Positions 20,436-32,409 are shown, counted from the first letter of the stretch. The stretch: DNA of 32,500 bases from Chrysomallon squamiferum (GCA_012295275.1 CM022675.1:5434079-5466578); one strand, 5' to 3'. The notes: a model not told the origin generated them from the letters alone. A program made the numbers and translations.

Positions 20436-20925
20436 TACAACAACTACCACCACTACTACTACTGCTACCTCTATTACTACTACTACCACTGCTACCTCTA
20501 CTACTACTAGTACTATTAAAATTATTATTACTACTACTATATCTAGTAATTCTAGTCGCTACTTCTAATACTTCTACATCTGCCAGTATTACTACTTTCT
20601 CTGCTACTGCTCCTACTACTATTACTACTTATAGCACTACTAGTACTAACAGTTGTATGCAATAATAGCAATGGTAGCAATGGTTGTTGTAGCTGAAGTA
20701 CTAGCAACAGTAGTATACTAGTAGTAGTAGTAGCAACAATAGTTATAGTAGTAATAGTTGTTGTTGTAGAAGTAGTAGCAGTAGTAGTAGAATTGTAGTA
20801 GAAATAAATGCAGTAGTAGTAATAGTAGTAGCGATAGTAGTAGTAGTTGTTGTTGTAGAAGTAGTACTAGAATTACAACAGAGATAGTAGTACTTGTTGA
20901 AGTACTGCTAGTAGTAGTAATAACA
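20436..20925. repeat. ACT arm followed by AGT arm: large imperfect inverted repeat
   Basis: CTA/ACT triplets dominate about 20440-20645, and TAG/AGT triplets dominate about 20690-20925. Since AGT is the reverse complement of ACT, the two 200-base arms can pair imperfectly around a short centre. No ORF or gene is present. Confidence 0.85.
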
Positions 20926-20929
20926 GAGT

Positions 20930-22240
20930 GGTTTTAGTTCGTTTGTTCAAGTATTGATATGAAAGTTGATGGACCGTGGATCTGACACATCTCAGTGCTC
21001 CTTTTAATCATTTTCACGTTCCAACCATTACTCTTGGACAGGATTATCTAGTCCTTAGATTGTCCTTTTCTTTTTGCTGCAGTGTTCTATGACAGGCAAT
21101 TAAGTTAATAACAAAATACTTTATATGAAGTTATCATATGACATGGAATTTTCATTGCGTTACTCACAAACACACCCTGGTTTTTGTTTACAGAAAAGAT
21201 TATAAGCTTCTCGTTCTAACTTTCTGCAACCTGATATAACTTATTGTCAGTTTTACGTGCTCTTGTGGTAAAACATAAAATACACTTTATGTATTTGTTT
21301 GTATCTGAAGGTGCGTGTGTCTATATGTGTAAATATATATGTGCTTATACGTGTGTATTTATGTAAGTGTGTGTATGTATATGTGTGTGTATATGTTTGT
21401 ATGTATCTGTATCTATGTATGTGTGTGTATGTGTATGTATGTATGTATATGTGTGTCTTTGTATGCGTGTACGTGTTGTTTATATATTTGCGTATGTGTG
21501 TATGGATGTATAGATATAGCTATGTATGTATTTTAGGACTGACGTTATCTGTCTTATATACGTTTGATTAGACTCTTCAGATAGACAATATTCGAAAAGA
21601 CTTATAGGCCATAGCAGAAAATGAATTTTTTTTTTTTTTTTTTTTTTTTTTTACCTTTTGAGATTTTTCCTCCCTGCAACAGATTGATTTTGCTTCAGTC
21701 ACAATTTAAAATATCTGACTGCAAATATTTTACCAATACAAAAGCAGTGCAATAAATTATACAATTTACAAATACGAGAGGTAGGGTAATAAAGAAGTCA
21801 AAAGTTCCCCATCTATTTAAAAAATTATAAAAAAATAAAATAAAATACGTCTTACATCACGAAAGTTGTGATAATTTTCTCACTTGCTAAGTTAAAAGAA
21901 AGAAAAGGCTCAGTCTCAAATTGGGTGTTTTGCGGGGTAGTTTGCTTACATTTACAGCGAGCTATTGTTAATCCTATTATCTGCACAATTTTTGTCTCGT
22001 GAAACTGCTGGAAAAATTGCTATCTCAGAAGCGCAGTTATTGGACCGAACAATTTCGCGTGGTAAGAACTGGCTGTTTGTAAGTGTATGATATTCTAGAA
22101 TTTAAAAATTTAAAAAGAAGAAAAAAAATTGCTGTTGTTACAACCACAGTATGCAATTTCCTTGGCGGAGTTCATTTGAATTCTGACATCAGTTTGCGCA
22201 GGTCGCTTGTACGAAAAGTGGAAAGAACATTTTTGTTTTC
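20930..22240. other. Gene-poor stretch with TGTA repeats and poly(T)
   Basis: Unique sequence lies at 20930-21290, TGTA/TGTG repeats at 21290-21535, and a T run at about 21627-21651. The rest shows no recognisable exon or RNA gene. Confidence 0.6.
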
Positions 22241-22242
22241 TG

Positions 22243-22252
22243 TATATATAAG
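22243..22252 (+). promoter_or_regulatory. Possible TATA box upstream of a short ATG/donor
   Basis: TATATATAAG fits a TATA element. About 200 bases downstream, ATGATGAATTTTTCAG (22453-22468) is followed by a perfect GTAAGT donor, which could be a first coding exon of five codons ending in phase 1. Such combinations are expected by chance in this AT-rich DNA, so the call is weak. Confidence 0.15.
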
Positions 22253-22259
22253 ACTTTTA

Positions 22260-23350
22260 TTTTATTTCATTTGGAAGAAAACAAAATTAAAGGCAATAAG
22301 AAACTTTTGTTTTTGAAAAACGTTACTTTTGTTAGTTCCATATTTCGTTTCTTTTTCTTCTTTTTTTAAAATAATATTTTATTTTATTTATTTGTTTCAA
22401 TATCAAAAAACAGTTCTTGGCATAATTTGGATTTATACCACCGAACAAGAAAATGATGAATTTTTCAGGTAAGTACGAACTTTATTTTACAGAATGCTTG
22501 ACGTTTACGATTTTTTTATTTTTTTATTTATTTATTTATTTTTTTTTTTTTTTAAAGAAAAGAAAAATTAAGAAAGAAAAGGAAAAGTAAATACGTAAAC
22601 TTTACAAGTAGTTTAATATTTTGACACTGCTTGGTGTAAAGTGTTTTAACGAACTTCAATGATTTCTCAGTGGTATTCAGATCTAGGTTTCATTACATTT
22701 GTAAGACAAATGTTTCTCAAGTGACGTGTGTGTGTGTTTCTATCTCTCCAGTGATAAAACAAATTCGTAAATAACGATATCATTTGAAGATTTGATTCGT
22801 TGTAGGAAATTTTCAAACAAAATGAAAATCTGTTCAGGAATTACATTTTTATAGCCTTTCGTTTATAAATAAAAGTAATTTTCGTAAATGTAATTTCATC
22901 TTTTCTTTTATTTGATTAGCATCAATTTTTTTTCCTTTCTTTCTTATTCATTTCCTATTTTTCGTGGTTTCACTTTCCATCATTTCATTTTTTTTTTTTT
23001 TTTTTTTTTTTTCATTTAAAAATATATTTCTGGATCCTTTCTTCTTGTAATTACTTTTGATTTAATTATTATTATTATTATTATTATTATTCAAATGCGA
23101 GTTTTTAAAGGTAGTTAATGAAATTTTAAAAATTATTCGACCGCACCCCAAAATATGGTCACATGACCAGTCTTTCCAGTCTTTCCAGTCTCGCCAGTAG
23201 ATACTTGAGATCACAGTGCAGGCTGCTTCGCATGAAAATGATGACAGATTCATAGTAGTCACGATTTTGAAATCGTCTATGGTTTACAAAAGACCTCGAC
23301 TTTTAACTAAATATATTTATCTAATTATTTATTACTGGAATGTTATACAT
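22260..23350. other. Gene-poor AT-rich stretch with poly(T) and ATT tracts
   Basis: Contains T runs (about 22535-22551 and 22987-23012), an ATT array (about 23066-23091) and a short triplicated CCAGTCTTT run near 23168-23192. I see no exon or structural RNA. Confidence 0.6.
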
Positions 23351-23367
23351 ATGTTGATATATAATCA

Positions 23368-23368
<1 letters not shown>

Positions 23369-23465
<97 letters not shown>

Positions 23466-23496
23466 ATATATATATATATCTATATATATATATAAT
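23369..23496. repeat. (TCTA)n microsatellite with adjoining TA run
   Basis: About 24 perfect TCTA units (23369-23464) are followed by TA-rich sequence. The Ser/Ile/Tyr/Leu open frame it creates is an artefact. Confidence 0.96.
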
Positions 23497-23853
23497 TATT
23501 TCTCCATATATCATATGTTGTAACGGGGCCCATATCATAAGATGTGTTAGTTTTCAAGTGCTAACGACCCTGTTGAAATATGGCTCGTTTCTTTTCAAGG
23601 ATTAGCGCTTTTGGTGGACCCACTGACTGTGTAATTAACAAACTGTGATGATTGATTATAATATATATATATATACTTGCATATACTACTGATATAAACT
23701 ATATATAATATCAAGTATCCACTATGAACACCAAAACAAAACACAATATTTATATTACAAATATAATTATTTATTTTACACATATATAGTTGGTATGTTC
23801 CCAAAACTGGCTGTCTCCAGATTATGTAATCGGTGAGGTGTCATAATCCGCTT

Positions 23854-24374
23854 CCAGAAATGGGAAAACTGGCGTGAGCAATTAAGGCCAATTTAGATGC
23901 ATGAAGAACAGAGGGGGCGATTAACGAGATTAATTTTAATGAGCAGTGAAGAGCAGAGGTGAAGGTTACAACAGCAGGTTGGCCAAGACAGGAGTTAAAC
24001 CACACATGAACATATACGAGCTGATTCTCCTGTTCAAGTCAGAGAACGCCAGCAAGGAAGCCCATCTGCTGCAGCTGGAAGGTGGACAGAAACCAAGGAA
24101 GTCCCGCCGCACCGAAGAAGACAAGCAGAAGCTCTTCCAGCTGGGATTGGAGTACGTCACATTTACCCGGGACACTGCTCCTACTTGTCAGCTTGCGGTG
24201 GAGTCCTTTCTGGAACATTTCTTGTGTAGAGTGTGACTGGTTGTCCTACAAATTGTGGACAAAATACAGTTTAACAAAAGTACATCAATTAAGGTGATAG
24301 GCCATCAATTAAGGTGACGGAACACCAATTAGAAGGGTGAGAAATAAAATGCCAGAAATGGAACAACTGGCGTG
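23854..24374 (+). repeat. 23-bp direct repeats flanking the GC-rich island
   Basis: CCAGAAATGG followed by two variable bases and AACTGGCGTG occurs at 23854-23876 and 24352-24374 with 21 of 23 bases shared. Each is followed by a related AATTAAG/AGTTAAG. Between them, CATCAATTAAGGTGA occurs twice (about 24282 and 24303). Each 23-mer contains a CCAG...CTGG dyad. Confidence 0.75.
23943..24236 (+). pseudogene. C-terminal fragment of a MULE-like transposase
   Basis: An open frame runs from a TGA at 23940 to a TGA at 24234 in a distinctly GC-richer island. It has no ATG at its beginning. The reading EGYNSRLAKTGVKPHMNIYE, then LILLFKSENASKEAHLLQLE and GGQKPRKSRR followed by a Leu-rich helix, resembles the tail that follows the catalytic domain in Mutator-like transposases (EGxNxRL ... 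HPNIxxFIxxLKxE ... P-R-RR). The match is from memory of the family pattern. The DDE domain is absent, so this would be a fossil. It could also be an unrelated exapted exon. Confidence 0.5.
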
Positions 24375-25580
24375 TCCAGTTAAGATGTGTTATAATCTTA
24401 CTGCCAGATTCGGGAATAAACCATATAGTTATTATTTAGTGGTTGAGGACTTGGGAGTTGGTGTTAAATGAAATACTATAATTGTTGATTCTTTTAATTT
24501 TCCCTAACTGGTTATGTTAGAAATAAATATATAACTCAGACTCTCTCTGGAGCATATACAGGTTACATCAAATTGATCAATAAATCAAACAGGGCATACA
24601 GAAATAGGATAAACATTTGTCTCTGCTTCCGACTTAAACAAAGATAACGCAACATGTGGTTATTGACATAATTGCCTAATAATGGCCGCCAACTTCTCAT
24701 CCCACCCGTGTCTTCTCTTTGTTCTTTGTGGTCTCTGTTTTTCCTTGGGCTCTTTTGTCTTTTGCTTAAATAAACACGCCGCGGATTTCCCTGACGTCAG
24801 CAGAGCGAAGCTGACAAACATTTCTTTTGTCTCTCACCAATGATCGTTAATTATTAGTGATTTCAGTAATTGGATTACGGTTAACTAACAGTAGATATTT
24901 AATTAATACATACTGATAGGAATATTTGTAGAAATGAATGGTTAACTTACTTTAGTGTTGCATACGGGTTAATTACGAGATATTAAACTGTATTATGTAA
25001 GCTGTTTAGGTAAATAGTAAATATGTTACCGACATTTTCAAAAAATGTACGTTAATAGTACAAGAATATAAACTATTATGATAAGTAAATAAAAAAAAAG
25101 AGCTACCAGCGAATTCTACATGTAGGTATAACCTAAACTGCGATCCGTGGCTTAGTAAATAAGTTAGGACCTGTTTGCTAAGTTAAAGAAACACAGAAAA
25201 CAGTACATCTAAATATCGCTCAGAAACTTTCCACAGCTTGAACGAGGCCCTATTAGGGTATGATTACTGTTTACCGTCATGTATGATATGTGTTTTTATG
25301 TATATAATATATTACATTATGTATATAATATATGAAAAACGAATTATATCTAACACTGATATGTTGTTTGCGTCGTGTGACTTTTTTTGTAAGTTTGATG
25401 TTTGTTACTTGAGATACTATTCACATAATTATTATTTGTTCACACTGGGTTTTACCGGATTACGAGATATCGAGATCATTATTATTATTAACCTTATTAT
25501 TACTAATATTGTTGATGTTGTACAAATAATAAAAATAACAGTAATGATAATAACTATCATTACTGTTATTATTATTAATC
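24375..25580. other. Gene-poor stretch with a CRE
   Basis: Unique AT-rich sequence with a slightly GC-richer, CpG-containing part at 24680-24840. ATT/ATA triplets begin near 25475. No exon or tRNA could be supported. Confidence 0.55.
24792..24799. promoter_or_regulatory. CRE octamer TGACGTCA
   Basis: A perfect palindromic CREB/ATF site lies in a locally CpG-rich patch just after CTTAAATAAACACGCCGCGG. It could belong to a promoter or to an LTR-like element. No transcript start is visible. Confidence 0.3.
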
Positions 25581-25659
25581 TTTTTTTACATGTATAAAAA
25601 TAATTCCATTTTCACTTTTCTTTCTCTAATCTTTATTTTTATCTCCATTTTTCTCTTCA

Positions 25660-25745
25660 TTTTTCCTTTCTTTCTTTCTTCCTTCCTTCCTTCTTTCTTC
25701 CTTCCTTCCTTCCTTTTCTTCTTTCTTTCTTTCTTTTTTTCCTCT
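25660..25745. repeat. (TTCC/TTTC)n pyrimidine tract
   Basis: Almost pure pyrimidine TTTC and TTCC tetranucleotides on the plus strand. The Lys/Arg/Glu-rich minus-strand frame is a repeat artefact. Confidence 0.92.
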
Positions 25746-25789
25746 TTCCAAGTTTCTTTCCTTATAAACATGTATATACTTTAAAAAAA

Positions 25790-28090
25790 AGGCCTGTATT
25801 TCTTGGCAATATTTTGACTGATAGTGTGGTTGTAACTAACAGTGATTTCGATAAAATCTTTCCCTCCTTCAAATCCCAGACGATACACCTACAGGTAACG
25901 GTGTAATCAGATACAAATGTAGGCAAGTAAGCGCACAGGTGCATTTTAAAATGTTTATACATCCATTTTGTCAGTGATCTTCTTAACTCTGAGATTATGC
26001 ATCGGAGAAAAAAAAACTCAGAAAAAACAAACAAATCAAAACAAAACAACGACAAACAAACAAGACATAAACATATTTAAACGTGATAAATGGATTACAA
26101 GATATTTTTTACGCTACAATCATAGATTAATAAGGACAGCCAAATGACGCATGGCAACTGAACTGTAACAGTTGTTATCTGAACTTATTCCTCAGTTTGT
26201 GAGATCTCCGTATGAGAAAAAAGCTAACACAAAACTCACTTAGTGAGTCATCGCTTTATGAGTAAAATAAGATGCAGTGATTGAGGCTGGAAGAAGCTTT
26301 TTCTATACTCCTACAACAAATAAATCTCTCTCTCTGTAATTATCTTTATAAAACAGAATGCATAAATATACGTAACGTCCTTTTTTTTCTTTTTTTTCAT
26401 TGTTACCTTATTTTAAAAGCTTTAGCTTAGGCTTTGAATGAAAACACTCTTTTATTTCGTTCACTCATCTCGGATTTCTAAAAAAGTACCTAAGGGACAA
26501 TTATTCAGGTGATAAAATTTCCTGTCAACATTTTCACTTTGTCGTCCTAGAGAGAAAATCTTTCTTAAAGTCATTCGTTTCGCTTCGTGGCACTTTGTTA
26601 TTTATTAGGTTTGAGTTTGTACTTCATCTTTAACTACGTGTTTCTTCTTCTTCTTTTAATTTTTTTTTTTTTTTTTTTTTTTTTTTTGTGTAGTTTTAAT
26701 TCATCTTCTTATTGTTTCTTTCTTTCTCTATTTGTTTACTTATTTATTTATTATCTTTCATTAAAAACGAAAGTTAATGAAATAATTTTACTCTAAATTC
26801 ATCCTTCTGTTTTTCGATTTACAAAAACTATAACAAAAGCCGATAAATGAATTTAAATGACTAAATGTTTACTCACCCCAGATACGAATCCGGATTAAAA
26901 TTAAAGATTGATGAAAGTAAGTGATGTTAACAGTTAAGGCGAAATCACACAAAATGACTTAAATTAACCGTTTATGATTTTATTTCTTAGGATACACAGT
27001 TCGTGTAAGAAATAATAATGATAATAAATGATGATTGTATTAATTATGCTGATGATAATGATCATTAATACGATGATTATTAATGATAGAAATTATGGAA
27101 ATGATTATGATTCATTCATACAGAATTAATTAATCAATCTGCATTTTTTTTTTTTTTAAATGAAGCATTCACTTTTTATATCTTTACCCATGACGTTCCC
27201 CCTCCACCCGTTTTGAAAATACTGGATTCGCTCCTGATATTGACTTTAGTTAGAACGCAAACTGACTTACTGATGGAGAGGACATAGCGGTACTAAATGT
27301 CTGCTGATACGGAGTCAAAAAGATGGAAAACAAAATAATGGAATCAAGAAAAAGATAGCATTTTTTTCTTTAATAATAACAATAAATAATCCACCAAGTT
27401 ATTTTTTTCTTGATAGCACACGCTCTTTTCAAATAGAAAATTGTTATGAAGCTCATGCTTAGGTATTATTTCTATTTTCTATTTTCTAAATCGAAAATAA
27501 ATGACCGTGACAAAAATATTTCTCCATGAAACGACAAACGTAAAAGCTAACATTCGAGATAAATTTAAATAAAGAGAAGTTAGATAACAATAAACAAAAC
27601 ACCTGTGCATCAACATTTTTTTTACAGTTAATGTGATACTGAGAGAGAGAGAGTATAGTTTTGTCAAAATCGGGACGTAGTTTCAAGAATATGTATTATA
27701 TAATATACAATTATTTCTTAAATTCCAGAATAAAAGAAAAAGAGCTGCAGTTAGCGGCAGGTAATTAGACGACCGCGTGAGATTGCGCTTCTTTGAACAG
27801 TGATACCGTGCTTCGTACAATTACTACATGCAGCTAGATGAATACGATTATTATTGGTGCGTATTGGTACTAAGTGAACTCACTCATTTAGATTTAGTGT
27901 CAGAAATAGAAGTCTCTACATTACCAGCAATTGTTCTGGCTTTTCGCTAGAAAGAAAACGTGTAACGACCGCCAAATTCATAAAAATCGGAATGGACTGA
28001 CGATTCACACAAACTTTCGAAAGCTGACGTTCCTAAAATGATAAAATAAATTAAATCTTTAGCTGCTTCTACCGAAACCAGACTGATACA
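25790..28090. other. Gene-poor stretch, unique AT-rich sequence
   Basis: Contains T runs near 26380-26398 and 26660-26687, GATAAT-type triplets near 27010-27090, and otherwise unique sequence. A minus-strand frame at 25762-26055 has no recognisable domain and ordinary intergenic composition. Nothing else is supported. Confidence 0.55.
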
Positions 28091-28147
28091 ACCGATGTTA
28101 AACACGGGGGCCATGGCAGAAAAGTTTGCTTTTCAAAAACGCAGTAA

Positions 28148-28148
<1 letters not shown>

Positions 28149-28241
<93 letters not shown>
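28149..28241. repeat. (TC)n microsatellite
   Basis: About 45 TC units, the longest dinucleotide array in the window. The Ser-Leu open frame across it is not a gene. Confidence 0.97.
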
Positions 28242-28242
<1 letters not shown>

Positions 28243-28578
28243 ATGTCAACCCGACAGCTCTGTTTACCTTTCTAAAAAGTACTATGTTGACTGATTTGTT
28301 GTTCTTTCCCATGTACATTTTTGTTATGAAGGTACTTATGAAAAACATAAAGGTACTTGTCAACTTCTGAGTAATAATTCTGGGCGCTCTATCTCCACTT
28401 GTAACAGAATATTACAATATGAATTAGAAATAAAGAAGAAGAAAAAAAAAGAAACAAACAAAATTAATAATAATAGTAACAACAACAACAACAACTATCT
28501 AACTTTAATAAACAAATAAGAAAATTACAGCTTCAAAACATTTAAACGACTCTCTTTTACCTTTTCAAACTGGAGTAG

Positions 28579-28586
28579 TGACGTCA
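28579..28586. promoter_or_regulatory. Second CRE octamer TGACGTCA
   Basis: A second perfect CRE, followed by ATAACGTACATAATC. No associated coding exon was found nearby; 28250-29100 is otherwise unique AT-rich DNA. Confidence 0.25.
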
Positions 28587-29570
28587 TAACGTACATAATC
28601 TCCGTACACAGAAATACGGCACAGCACATATATTTTTAAAATTTCCTTCGTTATCGATTAAGACTGGATTAAAAAAAAAAGAAATAAAATAGAAGCTGGA
28701 AAAATTCGGAATATATTTATACATTTCCTGAAACACATTTAAAGGAATTTAATTGAAGTTTATTAATACGAAACATTGTGTTTTGTATAATATCTCTAAT
28801 GTTAAAAACATGATGTCGTATCTTTAAATTTTCCTTTACTGTTCATTCGCTGCTACGGTTTTCATGCTGTTTTTAAGTATAATAAATACAAATGATAAGC
28901 GAGTTTTCTACTTGCTGTTGGTGTCGTTATTGTTTTTTGTTGTTGTGAATTATATAAAGTTATCGTCTATAAAATATGCTAATATGTTTTCAGTTACAAT
29001 ATTATCCCTTTTCTTTTCTTTCATTTTGACATTAATTTAAAAATATTAAAAGAAAAATCTTTATTCTATTGCTTATTAATGTTAGCTTGAGAAATCATTA
29101 AGCATATGTTTTAAACACACGTGCAGACGCTCACACACGCTCACACACGCTCACACACGCACACACATTAACACACACAAACACGAACATAAACCCTCGA
29201 CTACGAACAACCTTAATGTCACTCCTCGGCCCATCCCTCTGAATAGTGAAGATTCCAAATACTATAGCGTCATTGCTTTAACAAAAAAATGTACATTTAC
29301 GCATACTATATCTGTATATACACACACACGCACACAGACACCCACACAATATATAAATAAACAAAATCTAAACTCTGTTAACGACAGTATTTCGTGCAGT
29401 TCACAGTTAGCTGTTTCTAACTCCAGTATTACGTAAAGCGCATTTTACAACGACAATCAAATATGCAAACTGGAACATCACGTCAGAGATTAAATTTCCA
29501 AAGCTTAACGTCACTGGACCGTGCAAAACGAAATATTTAAACTTAGCACTGGCCTCCTCAAGCTAATACA

Positions 29571-29639
29571 GCGCATGCGTCATTGACCCTGGTGCGTATG
29601 ACCCAAGCGAGATACGATTGCGAGATACGATTGCGATAT
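29571..29639 (+). promoter_or_regulatory. NRF1-like site and 13-bp tandem repeat
   Basis: GCGCATGCGT at 29571-29580 is close to the NRF1 consensus. It is followed by GCGAGATACGATT twice in tandem (29607-29619 and 29620-29632) with a partial third copy. Nearby ACGTCA-like words (CACGTCAG, AACGTCACT) add to a CpG-retaining patch that could be a promoter, although no first exon is evident. Confidence 0.3.
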
Positions 29640-29799
29640 GTCCTGTCATAGCCACATCAAAAATGTCTGGTCTATGAAAAGGCAGTTAGTTGTCTGTTAA
29701 GATGTTTTGCTGGTAATTATTAGAGTTCGTCACGGAAGAACATCAGCTCGTATCTATGCTCGGTTGATCGTGATGAGAAAAACTACAACAAACCATACT

Positions 29800-29951
29800 G
29801 CTTTCAGAACTACTGCTTCTATTACTACAGTATCAACAACTGCTACTATTAATACTATTACTACAAATTCTGCTACTACTGTTACTCCTTATCCTGCTCC
29901 TACTACTACTTCTGCTACTCTCACTACTGCTACTGCTACTACTACTATTAT

Positions 29952-29992
<41 letters not shown>

Positions 29993-30053
29993 TAATAATA
30001 ATAATAAATAATAATAACAATCACAATAAATAAATAAATAAATAAATAAATAA

Positions 30054-30088
<35 letters not shown>

Positions 30089-30620
30089 TAATAACACAGG
30101 ACAAACTACTTTACTACTTTATTTTTCTAACACTTGTTTTCTTCTCTTTTATTTGCAGTTTAAGTCAGACTAGTGAACACTGGCTGCGTCTACTACTTCT
30201 ACTACTATTACCACTATTACTATAATTACTTCGAATCCTACTACTTTTACTGCTACAACTGCTACTACAATTATTATTACCACTATAAAACAACATGTAT
30301 AATACTACAGATGTATTTACTGCAATTATTAGTCCAATATTATACAATAACTTCTACTACTACTTCTTCTATTACCTGTACTACTACTACTACTACAACT
30401 ATTACTACTGCTTCTGTTAGTCCTAATACTACTTGTGTCACAATTTTATTGTGACTACTACTACAGTTACTACTAGTATTAATATTTCTGCTATTGTGCT
30501 AGTACTAGTACACGTCCTGCTACTAGTACACTATTATATCTACTACTTCTAGTACTTATATACTATTATTATTATTTGTACCACCATATCACTTCTTTCA
30601 CCACTGCTATTTCTGCTACA
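29800..30620. repeat. ACT/CTA triplet-rich tract with AAT and AAAT arrays
   Basis: Interrupted ACT triplets on the plus strand (29800-29990 and 30180-30620) enclose AAT/AAAT arrays (29991-30087). AGT/AAT triplets on the plus strand near 30690-30770 form a possible short complementary arm. Thr- and Ser-rich frames come from the repeat. Confidence 0.88.
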
Positions 30621-30810
30621 ACAACGACAGCTACAACTACAATAATTATTTTTACAGCTGCAGCTGTTACTAATAGTTTATTACCAACTCTACTACTACT
30701 AGTATGAATAATAGTAATAAGATCAACTGCTACAACAACAAAAATTGTAGTAGTAATAATAATAATAATAATTGCAGAGCCTGTTTTAACGATTAGCTTC
30801 AAAAATCAAA

Positions 30811-30837
30811 TAAGTGTGTGTGTGTGTGTGTGTGTGT
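30811..30837. repeat. (GT)n microsatellite
   Basis: A pure GT array of about 13 units preceding a T-rich stretch. Confidence 0.93.
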
Positions 30838-31014
30838 TGCATTTCTTTCTTATTTTTTCTTCTTTCGATCATCGCCCTATTTTGCGAAGTCATGTAGTTA
30901 AAAAAATACAGATTTGTAAATTAGAATTACGACGAAAAAAAAAAAAAAAATAAAACGTGAAATACCGAGAAAAGAGAGGTGTCAGTTTATTTTTTCTGTG
31001 TCTGACCATTTTCC

Positions 31015-31027
31015 GTTGCCGGGCAAC
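31015..31027. promoter_or_regulatory. RFX X-box palindrome GTTGCC-G-GGCAAC
   Basis: A perfect inverted repeat of GTTGCC with a one-base spacer matches the X-box bound by RFX factors, best known upstream of cilia genes. It lies 28 bases before the ATG of the candidate first exon at 31056. Confidence 0.45.
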
Positions 31028-31055
31028 AGCAATGTATAACATTTTTCCAGACGCC

Positions 31056-31133
31056 ATGTCTAGACAGACTGTGTTTAAACTCTCTCGTATAAATGTATTT
31101 TTGCTACACATTTTATTCTTTTTCATCTCTAAC
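31056..31133 (+). CDS. Candidate first coding exon with signal-peptide-like sequence
   Basis: An ATG with G at -3 opens a 26-codon frame, MSRQTVFKLSRINV then FLLHILFFFISN: a basic start followed by a strongly hydrophobic core, as in a signal peptide or membrane anchor. It ends in phase 0 at a GTAAGA donor (31134). If real, the rest of the gene lies further right or beyond the window. An in-frame upstream ATG exists at 31032. No downstream exon was identified up to 32500. Confidence 0.25.
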
Positions 31134-31279
31134 GTAAGACGTGCATAAACTAAACTAAGAATGGCGAATTGAATGGGAAAATACTGTGTTAGGTAGGAAA
31201 GGAAAGATTGTTACATTACTAAGAAAGTAAATTCAGACCAGTTTGTATTTTAGAAATTATTATTATTATCATCATTATT

Positions 31280-31322
<43 letters not shown>

Positions 31323-31732
31323 TTATTATACTTATTATTATTATTGTTGTTGTTCATACTGAACACTCTTAAAACAAAACAATTATAAAAATATTAATAA
31401 TAAAGAAATAATAATCATAAAAATAAAATAAAATAAAATATAGTAATTTTATTATTGGTGTCAATTACGTTCTCATCTAGACACTAAAGCTGTTTCTGAA
31501 ATCAGGAGTAGAGTAAGGACATTATAAATTCTAAACATGTGAAAAAAGATTTACAGTGAACGTAGGCTTGTTGGGTGCAGACGTCAGTCTTTCTGAATTA
31601 CGAATCTGTACCGACCCAGGTTCAGATTTGTCTGAATTGAATAGCGTAATCTCATATTAATGTAGCAGTCATTAGATATCTGTTACCTTTCTAAACTTTT
31701 TATCGATTACGTATCAGACAAAGTCACATTAA

Positions 31733-31779
<47 letters not shown>

Positions 31780-32128
31780 AGAGTTAATTGTGCTTATAAG
31801 ATCAGAGATTAATTTTTAAAAGAAACTAAACAATTTTTTTTTTTTTTTTTTAACTTTGTAAGTCATTGTTTTAAAACTGGCTATTTTTTAATAGCCGCCT
31901 AATCGTCAACGTAATCATCATATCATCATCATCATCATTATTATTACCGTCGTTATTATTATCATCATCACATCATTATCATAATCATCATCATTTTTAT
32001 ATATTTATTTCCGTATTGTTTTATTTATTTTATTACATGTGTAAAATTAGCATTGTTCAATGATGTTGTGTACGCACACGCGTTTTGAACTAAATGAATG
32101 AACTGATTAATTAATTAATTAATTAAAA

Positions 32129-32159
<31 letters not shown>

Positions 32160-32352
32160 GTAAATAAATTGAAATACTCACACATATAAATACTTACATA
32201 CGTACGTAGATATGTGCATTATCGGTGATTAGTTTATTTATTTATTTTGTATATATATATACATATGCTATTAAATTTAGGTTTTCCTTTTTAAATTTTA
32301 CTCTTAAAAAAAAAAAAGTTTATTAACAAAAAACAACAACAAAATAAAAAAA

Positions 32353-32409
<57 letters not shown>

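Noticed and set aside
25140-25210. A-box-like TGGCTTAGT suggesting a tRNA or tRNA-derived SINE
   Set aside because: No matching B box or cloverleaf pairing could be found downstream.
25762-26055. 97-residue minus-strand frame
   Set aside because: No recognisable domain, no splice or promoter context; length is within what AT-rich DNA yields by chance.
26875-26905. Sequence resembling a reversed tRNA B box (ACGAATCC)
   Set aside because: The T-arm consensus GGTTCGAATCC is not met and no acceptor stem is present.
28095-28370. Frame with a good start context (GGGGCCATGGCAG) running through the TC array
   Set aside because: Only about 12 ordinary codons precede a long Ser-Leu repeat; no donor or domain supports an exon.
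29101-29170. Repeated CTCACACACG units considered as a CRISPR or telomere-like array
   Set aside because: It is a short interrupted CA/CACG microsatellite without spacers.
29707-30033. Thr/Ser-rich frame resembling a mucin
   Set aside because: It is the ACT triplet array read in frame; it lacks a signal peptide and any cysteine module, and the frame simply follows the repeat.
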